DNA of 64,000 bases. Origin: Sulfuritalea sp. (lineage in GTDB: Bacteria > Pseudomonadota > Gammaproteobacteria > Burkholderiales > Rhodocyclaceae). Positions 19,441 through 27,633 of this stretch are shown piece after piece (positions within the stretch are counted from its first letter, which is position 1; every line of letters starts with the position of its first letter). The DNA is taken from the NCBI GenBank assembly GCA_030247575.1, contig JAOTRV010000004.1:62001-126000 (forward strand), read 5' to 3'. The position numbers and the translations under genes were made by a program. The notes under the pieces are model-generated. The model had not been told where the DNA came from. It did not search any database and saw only the letters and a list, made by a program, of their open reading frames with translations.

Positions 19441-20712
19441 TTACTTCGGCGGCTGGAACAGGAAATCGCCACCCTCGGCATGCCCGGCGGAAACGACTGC
19501 CCCGTACTGCGGCTGCTGCGGGTACTCCTTGGTCACGCCGGTGCTGACGACGCTCCAGATTTGCGCGCCGGGAGTCAGGCTGCCGGTCGCTTGCAATGTC
19601 TTGATCAGATTCCAGGCAAAGATCGAGTGCCCCTCCTTGCCCTCGTCCGACACCGGTTCATCGGCCCCCGAGGAAAACACCAGCACCGACCGCTGCTTGA
19701 GGATTTCTTCCGGCTTGAGGTCCTTGCCCTGCCTCACCTTCTGTTCCTTGGTCAGGCTGCCGGAATAGCAGCTGTCGGAAATCAGAATCAGCTGGCGCGC
19801 AGGAATCGCCGCGAGCAGCTTGGAAATATCGCTGTTCGAGATCCAGCCTTTTGCCGTCTTGACCGAGGCATCGACCGGAATCCAGTAGCCCATCTTGATG
19901 TCTTCCATCAGGTAGCCGTGGCCGGCGTACATCAGAAGAACCGAGTCGTCCGGCCTGGCTTCGAGCGCTATGCTGTTCAGGGCCTCGATGATCTTCGCCT
20001 TGCCGGCGTCCTTCACGATCCGGACTTCGAAACCGAAGCGGCTCTGCAACACGCTGGCGATTTGCGATACGTCGGCGATCGGTGTCTCCAAGGGAGGAAT
20101 CGGATTCGCGTAGGCATTGTTGCCGACCAGAACGGCGAAACGGCGACGCACCAAAGGCGGCGCGGTCACCTCGGGCGCAGGGGCCGCAGCCACTGCAGCC
20201 GGAGGCGGCGCCGGGACAACAACTGCAGGTGGAGCGACGACAGCCGCCGGAGCGGCAACGACTGCCGGAGCCGGAACGACGACCGGCGCAGGAGTCGGTG
20301 CAGCAACCGGCGCAGCAATGGGTGCCGGAGCCACAACCGGCGCCGGTGCGGGAGCGGCGACCGGAGCGGGAGCCGGAGCGGCAACGGCGACCGGTGCGGG
20401 AGCGGCAACCGGAACCGGGGCAGGCGCCACCGCGGCAAGAGGCTCGGGCCGGGCCAGACACTGGCCTCCCTTGGGGCTTTGTCCTGCCGCGCATTCCGGG
20501 ACATCCGCCGCAGCGGGATTCTTGCGCAGCTCTTCCAGGGCCTCACGATAGAGCAGGGTGCGAGCCTGATGCCGCTGCATCTGGATGGCCTGAAACTGGG
20601 CCATCCCCGGAACGCCGACGACGAAGGTCGGCGGACGCAGCATCTGCGCATGGACAGACGAGGCAAGGGATGCGATGGCCAAGACAAACCCGAAACCCGC
20701 ACTCGATCTCAT
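19441..20712 (-). CDS. Secreted caspase-like (peptidase C14) protein
   Basis: The 423-residue protein has a signal peptide (FGFVLAIASLASSVHA), an N-terminal helical part (about 25-90), a long Pro/Ala/Val linker (about 95-185) and a C-terminal caspase-fold domain. The domain shows RRFAVLVGNNAYANPIPPL, the catalytic His in LLMYAGHGYL and the catalytic Cys in ILISDSCYSGSL. The signal peptide places this orthocaspase-type protease in the periplasm or outside. The ATG at 20712 follows AGGAGA by 7 bases and overlaps the upstream hydrolase stop (ATGA). It faces the CsgG-like operon, and DUF4384 domains like the one there are often found fused to caspase domains, which hints at a link. Substrate unknown. 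Confidence 0.88.
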   Translation of the reverse strand: MRSSAGFGFVLAIASLASSVHAQMLRPPTFVVGVPGMAQFQAIQMQRHQARTLLYREALEELRKNPAAADVPECAAGQSPKGGQCLARPEPLAAVAPAPVPVAAPAPVAVAAPAPAPVAAPAPAPVVAPAPIAAPVAAPTPAPVVVPAPAVVAAPAAVVAPPAVVVPAPPPAAVAAAPAPEVTAPPLVRRRFAVLVGNNAYANPIPPLETPIADVSQIASVLQSRFGFEVRIVKDAGKAKIIEALNSIALEARPDDSVLLMYAGHGYLMEDIKMGYWIPVDASVKTAKGWISNSDISKLLAAIPARQLILISDSCYSGSLTKEQKVRQGKDLKPEEILKQRSVLVFSSGADEPVSDEGKEGHSIFAWNLIKTLQATGSLTPGAQIWSVVSTGVTKEYPQQPQYGAVVSAGHAEGGDFLFQPPK

Positions 20713-21566
20713 TTTGCATTCTCCTGAACAGTCACCCGCCCGAGCAGCATCGCCCAATCCCGTGCCCAGCAGCAGTCGTGGTCGAAACCCGGAATGATTT
20801 CGATGCGGCCACCCTTGCGGCGGATGTGGTCCTCGACAATTGCGGGGGGCACGGTTTTGTCGCGTCCGCCGGCAAAATGCACGCTGCGCGGCAGACGCAC
20901 ATTTTCACTCAATTCGGCCGGATCGAGAGAGCCCGCGAGCGGCGAAGCCTCATGCCAGGCCGCCCATTCCCTCAGTGACAAAGGCGCCGCGACCGTCACC
21001 AGCACGTCGACGTCGTCGCGCCGTGCCGCCAGCAGGGTCGCCAGCACGCCGCCGCCTGAATAACCGATCAGCCTGAGTCGCCGTGCCGCCAGCGTCGACT
21101 TTTGCCGGGTGATCGCTTCGTCATAAGCTGCGATCACCTCCGGCGCAAAACGCCGCTCGGTCCAGTACGCGCTATCACAGTCTTGCAGGGCCGCTGCCGT
21201 CAGATATTGGCAGGGCCGCCCCAGATAGACCACGGCCGGCGCCGGATCGGCAGCCGCCAGGGCCAGCGAGACCGGTCTGGCCGGCGTCGGGTCGCGCGGC
21301 GGATGGTAGGGCGTCGCCCAGGCTGCGCCATCGCCTTCGATGTAGACGGTCAGGATGTCGCTCGTTACCGGCGGCTTGCGTACAAACGCCGCAAGACGAA
21401 ACTTGCCGGCCGGCACGACTGTTTCGGCAAAGTCCCGCTGCGCGGCCCAGGCAGCGATCGCGCGCGCGTCACCGAAGGAGCCGGACGTGCTGCACCCGGG
21501 CAACGCCGCAAACAAAAAGGCCGCGCTCACGAGCGCGGCCTGGATCGGGGTAACCCCCGCGAACAT
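20709..21566 (-). CDS. Alpha/beta-hydrolase lipoprotein
   Basis: A 285-residue protein with signal segment ALVSAAFLFAALPGC, whose Cys is a likely lipidation site (the Pro at -2 is unusual). The nucleophile elbow is IGYSGGGVLATLLAARR, the acid is probably in GGRDKTVP and the His in PGFDHDCCW, so it is a serine hydrolase of alpha/beta fold. Its start (TGATG) overlaps the autotransporter stop and its own stop overlaps the caspase start. A minus-strand intrinsic terminator is embedded in the signal-peptide codons. Copy DR4 of the dispersed repeat encodes KSTLAARR just before the nucleophile strand. The substrate may be an ester or peptide; not known. Confidence 0.8.
   Translation of the reverse strand: MFAGVTPIQAALVSAAFLFAALPGCSTSGSFGDARAIAAWAAQRDFAETVVPAGKFRLAAFVRKPPVTSDILTVYIEGDGAAWATPYHPPRDPTPARPVSLALAAADPAPAVVYLGRPCQYLTAAALQDCDSAYWTERRFAPEVIAAYDEAITRQKSTLAARRLRLIGYSGGGVLATLLAARRDDVDVLVTVAAPLSLREWAAWHEASPLAGSLDPAELSENVRLPRSVHFAGGRDKTVPPAIVEDHIRRKGGRIEIIPGFDHDCCWARDWAMLLGRVTVQENAK
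21080..21102 (-). repeat. Dispersed 23-bp repeat, copy DR4 (inside hydrolase gene)
   Basis: The minus strand reads AAAGTCGACGCTGGCG, GC, ACGGC: one mismatch (GTCGA in place of GTCGG). Sense to the gene and read as KSTLAARR. Confidence 0.8.
21509..21540 (-). terminator. Intrinsic terminator inside the signal-peptide codons of the hydrolase gene
   Basis: GGCCGCGCTC (21519-21528) and GAGCGCGGCC (21531-21540) form a 10-bp inverted repeat. On the minus strand it is followed by TTTTTGTTTG, the form of a Rho-independent terminator. It lies 26 bases after the autotransporter stop, so it would end that transcript and restrict read-through into the hydrolase and caspase genes. Confidence 0.75.
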
Positions 21567-22708
21567 CAGAAGCGAACGTTGATGTTCGCCATCAGCTTCT
21601 TGTTCTTGGAACGGTCACGCCCGGTCTCCTGCTCGAAACCAATACCGCCCGTCAAGGCGTTCTTGATGGAAATGAAATTCACACCCAGCGACCAGGTATA
21701 GGCGCTCTCGCCGATCTCGGTGCCGTAAAGCTCGTCGGCGCTCGCCGTGCTGGTGCGGAAGTCACGCGAATAGGACAGGCCGGCATAGGGCATGAAGCCG
21801 TTCATCCAGTAGGCGGCCTGAACTCCGACGCGGCCCTGGGCGATCTCGTTGCTCACCTTGGAATTGGCGACGACTACCCCGTTGTTCCTGGCGTTGTCAT
21901 TGTCTTCCCGGCCGACCAGATAGCTGCCCTTGCCATTCACCTGCCAGTTTCCATACCACCGCGAATAGGTCGCGTTGAGGCCATAAAAGACGCGCTTGGA
22001 ATCGCTGGTCACCGTGCCCCCGGTGGTGCTGTCGCCGGTGCCCATGCCGATAGTTCCGTCCAGCGCCCAATCCTTGTTGATCTGCCAGCCGAAATACGGC
22101 GCGTAGCTGGTGCCGCTGCTGCTCACCGACTTGGCGGCATCCGGTGCGGCGATGGTGTAGGAGGATGCCGAACCCGAACCGCTGTCGGCCGCGATCGAGA
22201 AACCGAACACCAGATCGGGGGCCCAACGGTAATCGGCACCCAGGACCACGGTCTGAATCCGGCTGTCGAACTTGTTGGTTCTGTTAGCGGCATTCAGAAA
22301 ATAGGTTCCACGATCGTAGTCGATATCCGTCTCGGACACGCTGGCCCAGGCATTCCACTTGCCCGCCGGATTGCCGGCCGCCAGACCCTTGCGTGCGCCC
22401 GAATCGGAGGCCACGACACCGGGAGGCGCGGTAGCCGTCACGGGGCGGCTGATGTTGGCCGAGATCGCCAGAATCTGCTCGAGCGATGTCGCCTGAACAT
22501 TCTTCGTGGCCGCCGCAGCACCACCGGCCGCGCCGAAGCACTCGGGGTGCGAGCCCTTGATGCTGGCCTGGCAGCTGGCGATCTGCGCCGGCGTGCCGCT
22601 ACACGAATTGAAGGAACTGATGGCCGTCGGACAGTCCGTTGCCGATGCCGCACCGCTTGCCGCCAGAATACCGGCCGCAAAAACATACCTGATTTGCTTG
22701 ATCATCAC
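21566..22708 (-). CDS. Autotransporter beta-domain outer membrane protein
   Basis: The 380-residue protein has a signal peptide (YVFAAGILAASGAASA), then a short Cys-containing region (TDCPTAISSFNSCSGTPAQ with further Cys), a Thr/Ala/Pro linker and a C-terminal 12-strand-type barrel. Amphipathic strands begin at about 115 (KWNAWASVSETDIDYDRGTY) and the chain ends in NINVRF, with the terminal Phe expected for BAM-assembled barrels. The passenger is very short, so it may be a plain barrel rather than a secretor. GGGAGG precedes the ATG. Together with the two downstream genes it forms an operon facing the curlin-like one. Confidence 0.8.
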   Translation of the reverse strand: MMIKQIRYVFAAGILAASGAASATDCPTAISSFNSCSGTPAQIASCQASIKGSHPECFGAAGGAAAATKNVQATSLEQILAISANISRPVTATAPPGVVASDSGARKGLAAGNPAGKWNAWASVSETDIDYDRGTYFLNAANRTNKFDSRIQTVVLGADYRWAPDLVFGFSIAADSGSGSASSYTIAAPDAAKSVSSSGTSYAPYFGWQINKDWALDGTIGMGTGDSTTGGTVTSDSKRVFYGLNATYSRWYGNWQVNGKGSYLVGREDNDNARNNGVVVANSKVSNEIAQGRVGVQAAYWMNGFMPYAGLSYSRDFRTSTASADELYGTEIGESAYTWSLGVNFISIKNALTGGIGFEQETGRDRSKNKKLMANINVRF

Positions 22709-22988
22709 TGCCTCCCAAAAAACAAACTCTGCCCAAAATTCTACTCATTCAGCACTGTCCGGTCCAACAACGCCCCAATCGCCGCAACCATGGTCGGCCT
22801 CGCACTTGCGTGACATGAAAAGCGGTGCGTCGTGTCGGCGACGTTCTCGTCGCCTCAATCGATCGTTATATGTGACAAATTACCAGATGTCGCAGAAAAT
22901 CCCGCATCGCAAATAGCAAAATACCGGAAAAACGGTAGGGTCATGTTGCAAGCGCGCGTCGCCGTGTTCTTCAGACATCCGGCTGCGG

Positions 22989-23627
22989 CTATTTTTTCTG
23001 ACTTTCGCGTGCGTTCCTCACGGCCTTCTTGTACAGCGCGATCAACAGCGCCGCCTCGGGATTCTTCGGTTGATCCTGCTGCAGGTCGCCCAGCACCCTT
23101 TCCACCCGGTCCAGTTCCCGCATCTCGAACAAGCCCGACAACAGGTACATCTCCGGTCCGAGGTCGTCGCGACCGGCCCGGCTTCTCAGCTCCTGGTAGG
23201 TATCTTCGAGCTTGATCATGGCATCGCGGCCGGGCACCGCGCGCAATCGCGTCACGCCCGCGCGACCCTGGCTGTCGAGGGCAGGCGTGCGGGCGAGCTG
23301 CCGCGACATCACCAGCGGCAGCGACTTCACGCCCGGCGCCGAGAGGCCGCTGGCCTTGCCTTCGCGCTGCGCCATTTCCAGCCGGCCGGGACCGGACCAG
23401 GTTTCCTGGCGGCCGCTCTCGAAATACACCACCTGCAAGCGGCTGCCCCCGTCCAGATCCAGACGGTCGCCCTGATTCAGCTTGACGAAGGCTTCGACCG
23501 GCACCGGCGCGGGTTCGGCATTTCGCATCACCCTGCCCTGCACCGACATGACCAGGGCCACTTCGGCCGCCCAGGCCTGGCTGCACGCCAGAAGCACCAG
23601 ACCGATGCATAAATATCTCAATGACAT
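22989..23627 (-). CDS. FecR-like periplasmic protein
   Basis: A 212-residue protein with a signal peptide (LCIGLVLLACSQAWA) followed by a FecR-type domain: VQGRVMRNAEPAPVPVEAFV, LNQGDRLDLDGGSRLQVVYF and WSGPGRLEM. The C-terminal half is helical and charged, ending in KKAVRNARESQKK. It is the last gene after the CHASE2-cyclase, 7 bases downstream. FecR/CHASE2-cyclase pairs are seen in other betaproteobacteria and suggest a periplasmic sensing partner for the cyclase. The start at 23627 has GAGG before it. Confidence 0.8.
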   Translation of the reverse strand: MSLRYLCIGLVLLACSQAWAAEVALVMSVQGRVMRNAEPAPVPVEAFVKLNQGDRLDLDGGSRLQVVYFESGRQETWSGPGRLEMAQREGKASGLSAPGVKSLPLVMSRQLARTPALDSQGRAGVTRLRAVPGRDAMIKLEDTYQELRSRAGRDDLGPEMYLLSGLFEMRELDRVERVLGDLQQDQPKNPEAALLIALYKKAVRNARESQKK

Positions 23628-23634
23628 GGCGACC

Positions 23635-25539
23635 TCACGCAGCAACGATGATCTCGAACGCCTCGACCGGCGTGGCGCGGCCCTTGACGATCAGGTGATG
23701 CAGGGTGCCCGTCTTCAGGCCGTCGCCGAACATGGAAACGGTATCACGACTGGCCAGGATATGCGCGCCGATGGCCTTGGTTTCGCCTTCGAGACGGGAT
23801 GCGACATTCACCGTGTCGCCGATCGCGGTGTATTCCATGCGCACCGAAGAACCGATGTTGCCGACGACTGCCTCGCCGCTATGCACGCCGATGCCGACGT
23901 CGAATTGCGGCAGGCCGCGACCGGCGAAGCGCTGCTCGACCCAGGCGCGGAATTCCACCGCGACCGCGCGCAACGCCAGGGCCGCATTCACGGCGCGGCG
24001 CGCATGGTCGGGTTGTTCCAGCGGCGCGCCGAACTCGGCCATGATGGCGTCGCCGACGAACTTGTCGATGGTCGCCCCCTCCGCCAGCAGCACGGCGCAG
24101 GCGCGCTCGAAATAGGTGTTGAGCAGTTCCACCACTTCGCGTGCGCTGAGCTTTTCCGAGAAGGTGGTGAAGTTGCGGATGTCGGAAAACAGCACACTGA
24201 TCTGCCGCGTCTGGCCGCCCAGTTCGGGCAGCTCGGGCGATGCCAGCAGTTCACTGACCACTTGCGGCGAGACATAGCGGCCGAACATCTGGCCGATGCG
24301 TTCGCGCTCGCGCTGCTCGCGCGTCAGCCGCAACAGCGACAGGCAGATCAGCACCGCCAGCATGCCCGCCTGCAGGTGAGCGACCGGAAACAGCAGGTTG
24401 TGCCGGAACAGCAGATAGGCCGCCAGCGCCGCGAGCAGCATCGCGAGAGCCACCAGAACCACCGAGCGCCATGCCGACAGGCGCATGCCGTACCAGGCCA
24501 GCGCGCCGAGCACTGCGGCGAAGGCGATCAGCCGCGGCAAGGCCGGCGTCTCGTCGAGAAAATTCCCCGCCAGCAGTGTTTCGACGACATTGGCCTGGAT
24601 CTCCGGACCGGCCATCAGCGTGTTGGCCCCGCCGATGCTGGTCGAATAAGGCGTCGGGTGCAGGTCGTTCATGCTGGCGTAGCCGGCACCGATCACCACC
24701 ACCTTGCCGGCCAGGGCGCGCACGGCCGGATCGTTCAGCGCGTCCGGCGCCAGCAGTTTGCGGAAGGACAGCGCATGGAAACTTCCCGGCGGTCCGGCAA
24801 AGGCGATGGGCACGGCACGCCCCGCGGCGATTTCGCGCCCGCCGAAACGCCAGGCGTCGAGGCGACTGTCCTGCTCGCTGGCTTTCATCGCCGCCAGCAC
24901 GCCGAAGCCCAGCCGCGGCATGCCCTCCTTGCGGGCGAACTCGCCGGGCGCCTCGACCAGGGCGAAGCGGCGCACCGCGCCGTCCGCATCGGAAGGCAGG
25001 TTGGCGAGACCGACATGACCCGGCAAATCGAGATCGGGCAGGGCCAGCAGGTAGTCCGGACTGGGCAGGATGAAGTCGTCCACCGTGTCGCCGGCGTCGA
25101 CTCTGAAGCCGGCGAGCAGCACGCCGCCCCGGTTGATCTGCTCGCGGAAAGGCTGGTCGTAATTGCGCGAGGCCTCGCGCCCGATCAGGCCCAGCTTGCC
25201 GATCCAGCGTTCGGGGCTGCCGCTGAAAATGAAATCGATGGCGACGAGCTTGACGCCGGCTTCGCGCAGGACGCCCACCGCTTTGGCGAAATGCGGCGTC
25301 CAGAAGGCCAGCGGTTCGTCCGGCCGCTCATTCAGGGTCGGATCGTCGAGCATGACCAGCGCCGTGTGGCGCGGCGCTTCGCGCGGCCCGACCAGGCGGT
25401 GCCACAGATCCGTGTAGAGATACTCGATGCGCGTCGCGACGCCGCTGCGATAGAGGCCCTCGGCAACGGTCGTCGCCAGCAGCGCGGCGGCCAGCGCGAT
25501 GATCCCGAAATTGTGTCCGAGACGTCGCGCGAGGCCCAC
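23635..25539 (-). CDS. CHASE2-domain adenylate/guanylate cyclase
   Basis: A 634-residue membrane sensor. It has an N-terminal membrane anchor, an extracytoplasmic CHASE2 domain (about 30-330; VAIDFIFSGSPERW, LLAGFRVDAGD), three membrane helices (about 335-405) and a class III cyclase catalytic domain (about 430-620). The catalytic domain contains SVLFSDIRNFTTFSEKLS with the first metal Asp and FVGDAIMAEFG with the second, then HSGEAVVGNIGSS and YTAIGDTVNVASRLEG. It should make cAMP (or cGMP) in response to a periplasmic signal. The GTG start lies 2 bases after the ilvA stop; GGGGTAG serves as ribosome-binding site. Confidence 0.93.
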   Translation of the reverse strand: MGLARRLGHNFGIIALAAALLATTVAEGLYRSGVATRIEYLYTDLWHRLVGPREAPRHTALVMLDDPTLNERPDEPLAFWTPHFAKAVGVLREAGVKLVAIDFIFSGSPERWIGKLGLIGREASRNYDQPFREQINRGGVLLAGFRVDAGDTVDDFILPSPDYLLALPDLDLPGHVGLANLPSDADGAVRRFALVEAPGEFARKEGMPRLGFGVLAAMKASEQDSRLDAWRFGGREIAAGRAVPIAFAGPPGSFHALSFRKLLAPDALNDPAVRALAGKVVVIGAGYASMNDLHPTPYSTSIGGANTLMAGPEIQANVVETLLAGNFLDETPALPRLIAFAAVLGALAWYGMRLSAWRSVVLVALAMLLAALAAYLLFRHNLLFPVAHLQAGMLAVLICLSLLRLTREQRERERIGQMFGRYVSPQVVSELLASPELPELGGQTRQISVLFSDIRNFTTFSEKLSAREVVELLNTYFERACAVLLAEGATIDKFVGDAIMAEFGAPLEQPDHARRAVNAALALRAVAVEFRAWVEQRFAGRGLPQFDVGIGVHSGEAVVGNIGSSVRMEYTAIGDTVNVASRLEGETKAIGAHILASRDTVSMFGDGLKTGTLHHLIVKGRATPVEAFEIIVAA

Positions 25540-25541
25540 GG

Positions 25542-27047
25542 CTACCCCAGAAACAATCGGTAGGCCGGGTTCTTCGATTCGTCCCAGAAGCGATAGCCGA
25601 GGCTCTTGAGAAAGACGTGGAAGTCCTTCATCTCCTTCGGCGGCACTTCCATGCCGACCAGCACGCGGCCGGTGTCCGCGCCGTGGTTGCGATAATGGAA
25701 CAGGCTGATGTTCCAGCCCGCGCTCATCTTGTTGAGGAAGTGCATCAGGGCGCCCGGGCGCTCGGGAAATTCGAAGCGGTAAATCAATTCGTTTTTCACC
25801 TGCGGTGCGTGGCCGCCGACCAGATGGCGGATGTGCAGCTTGGCCATTTCGTCATCGGTCAGGTCCAGCGCCGGGTAGCCGTTCTTTTCGAGCTGCTTCA
25901 CCAACTTGGTCGCTTCGCCGCGGTTGGCCACCTGCATGCCGACGAACACGTGGGCCTCGCCGGCATCGTGATAGCGGTAATTGAACTCGGTGATGCTGCG
26001 CGAGCCGATCAGCGCGACGAATTTCTTGTAGCTGCCCGGCTTCTCCGGCAATGTCACGGCGAGCACGGCTTCGCGCTGCTCGCCGACTTCGGCGCGTTCG
26101 GCGACGAAGCGCAGGCGATCGAAATTCATGTTGGCGCCGGAGGCCACCGCCACCAGCGTCTTGCCGTGCACGCCATGCTTCTTGGCCCAGGCCTTGGCGC
26201 CGGCGACGGCCAGCGCGCCGGCCGGCTCGAGGATCGAGCGCGTGTCCTCGAACACATCCTTGATCGCCGCGCAGATCGCATCGGTATCGACCAGCACCAT
26301 TTCATCGACATATTGGCGGCAGAGGCGGAAGGTCTCCGCGCCCACATACTTGACCGCCGCACCGTCGGCGAACAGGCCGACGGAATCGAGGCGCACGCGA
26401 CGCCCCGCCTTCAGCGAGCGGTCCATGGCATCGGCATCGGCCGCCTCGACGCCGATGATCTTGATCTCGGGCCGCAGGCGCTTGATGTAGGCCGCCACCC
26501 CGGAAACCAGCCCGCCGCCGCCGACGCAGCAGAACACCGCCTCGATCGCGTCCGGATGCTGGCGCAGGATCTCCATGCCGATGGTGCCTTGCCCGGCGAT
26601 CACGTCCGGATCGTCGAAAGGGTGCACGAAATTGAGCTTCTGCTTCTTCTCCAGTTCCAGTGCGTGCGCGTAAGCCGCGTCGTAGGATTCGCCGGCCAGC
26701 ACTACCTCGCCGCCGAGCTTCTTCACGGCGTCGATCTTGATCTGCGGCGTGGTGGTCGGCATCACGATCACGGCGCGGATGCCGAGCTTGTGCGCCGAGA
26801 GCGCGACGCCCTGGGCATGGTTGCCGGCCGAGGCGCAGATCACGCCGCGCTTGCGTTGCGCCGGCGTCAGATGAACGATCTTGTTGTAGGCGCCGCGCAA
26901 CTTGAAACTGAATACCGGCTGCATGTCCTCGCGCTTGAGCAGGATGTTGTTGCCGGTCCGCGCCGACAGGATCGAGGCAGGCTCCAGCGGCGTTTCAATG
27001 GCAACATCATAGACGCGGGCGTTGAGAATTCTTTCGAGATAATCCAT
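25542..27047 (-). CDS. ilvA: Threonine ammonia-lyase, biosynthetic
   Basis: The 501-residue PLP enzyme deaminates threonine to 2-oxobutanoate, the first step of isoleucine synthesis. The PLP lysine is in PVFSFKLRGAYNKIVHL, the phosphate-binding Gly loop is CCVGGGGLVSGVAAYI, and two C-terminal ACT-like regulatory domains (about 325-500; VTLPEKPGSYKKFVALIG and FEFPERPGALMHFLN) give feedback control by isoleucine. I use the ATG at 27047 (MDYLERILNARVYDVAIETPLEPA) because betaproteobacterial IlvA proteins begin so; an ATG at 27095 and the frame end at 27110 are also possible. The cyclase gene follows directly. Confidence 0.93.
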   Translation of the reverse strand: MDYLERILNARVYDVAIETPLEPASILSARTGNNILLKREDMQPVFSFKLRGAYNKIVHLTPAQRKRGVICASAGNHAQGVALSAHKLGIRAVIVMPTTTPQIKIDAVKKLGGEVVLAGESYDAAYAHALELEKKQKLNFVHPFDDPDVIAGQGTIGMEILRQHPDAIEAVFCCVGGGGLVSGVAAYIKRLRPEIKIIGVEAADADAMDRSLKAGRRVRLDSVGLFADGAAVKYVGAETFRLCRQYVDEMVLVDTDAICAAIKDVFEDTRSILEPAGALAVAGAKAWAKKHGVHGKTLVAVASGANMNFDRLRFVAERAEVGEQREAVLAVTLPEKPGSYKKFVALIGSRSITEFNYRYHDAGEAHVFVGMQVANRGEATKLVKQLEKNGYPALDLTDDEMAKLHIRHLVGGHAPQVKNELIYRFEFPERPGALMHFLNKMSAGWNISLFHYRNHGADTGRVLVGMEVPPKEMKDFHVFLKSLGYRFWDESKNPAYRLFLG

Positions 27048-27093
27048 GGCAGCGGGGCGGAAAGTTCGTTGACCGGCAAGGGTAACATGGCGC

Positions 27094-27522
27094 ATGGACT
27101 TCTCTTTCACCGCGCAAGCCGGATTGGCCGGCCTCTTTCTCGCCAGTTTCCTCTCCGCGACGCTGTTGCCCGGCGGCTCGGAAGCCGTGCTGTTCGCCGT
27201 GATCCGGCAGCATCCCGATCAGGTGACGGCCGCCTTGCTGCTGGCCACGCTGGGAAACACGCTGGGCGGCATGACCACCTACGGCATGGCGCGCCTGCTG
27301 CCCGGGAGAGTAGACGCTGACGGCACGGCGATGAAGCAGCTCGACGCCCTGCGCCGGCACGGCGCGCCGCTGCTGCTGCTCGGCTGGGCACCGGTCGTCG
27401 GCGATGCGCTGTGCGCCGCCGCCGGCTGGTTGCGCCTGCCGGCAGCGGCCTGCACTCTCTGGATGGCAGCGGGAAAGGCGGCGCGCTACGTGCTAGTGGC
27501 GGCGGGCGCCGGCATGGTCTAA
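27094..27522 (+). CDS. YqaA-family membrane protein (SNARE-associated/DedA-like)
   Basis: A 142-residue inner-membrane protein with helices at about 8-28, 45-65, 93-112 and 118-140. It has the YqaA hallmarks LPGGSEAVLF, GNTLGGMTTYGMARLLP and GWAPVVGDALCAAAGWLRLP. The family is thought to act in membrane homeostasis, with no defined reaction. The region between the second and third helices carries dispersed repeat DR5, read as RVDADGTA, in a cytoplasmic loop. Divergent from ilvA; the start codons are close, so the promoters overlap. Confidence 0.88.
   Translation: MDFSFTAQAGLAGLFLASFLSATLLPGGSEAVLFAVIRQHPDQVTAALLLATLGNTLGGMTTYGMARLLPGRVDADGTAMKQLDALRRHGAPLLLLGWAPVVGDALCAAAGWLRLPAAACTLWMAAGKAARYVLVAAGAGMV
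27307..27329 (+). repeat. Dispersed 23-bp repeat, copy DR5 (inside yqaA-like gene)
   Basis: AGAGTAGACGCTGACG, GC, ACGGC. Sense to the gene, read as RVDADGTA in a loop between membrane helices. Confidence 0.7.
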
Positions 27523-27633
27523 CGCAAGCACTCTATCGAAGGATGGCAACTCCAGTTTGCCGTGGCGCCAACGCCGACTTTGGAATTGATTGTCGTCGCC
27601 CGGCAGCGCAAGCAGAGTTTCCTTCATATCGGT

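Noticed and set aside
20117-20551. Gly/Ala/Thr-rich frame opposite the caspase-like gene
   Set aside because: It is the complement of the Pro/Ala/Val linker codons of the caspase gene, not a separate repeat protein.
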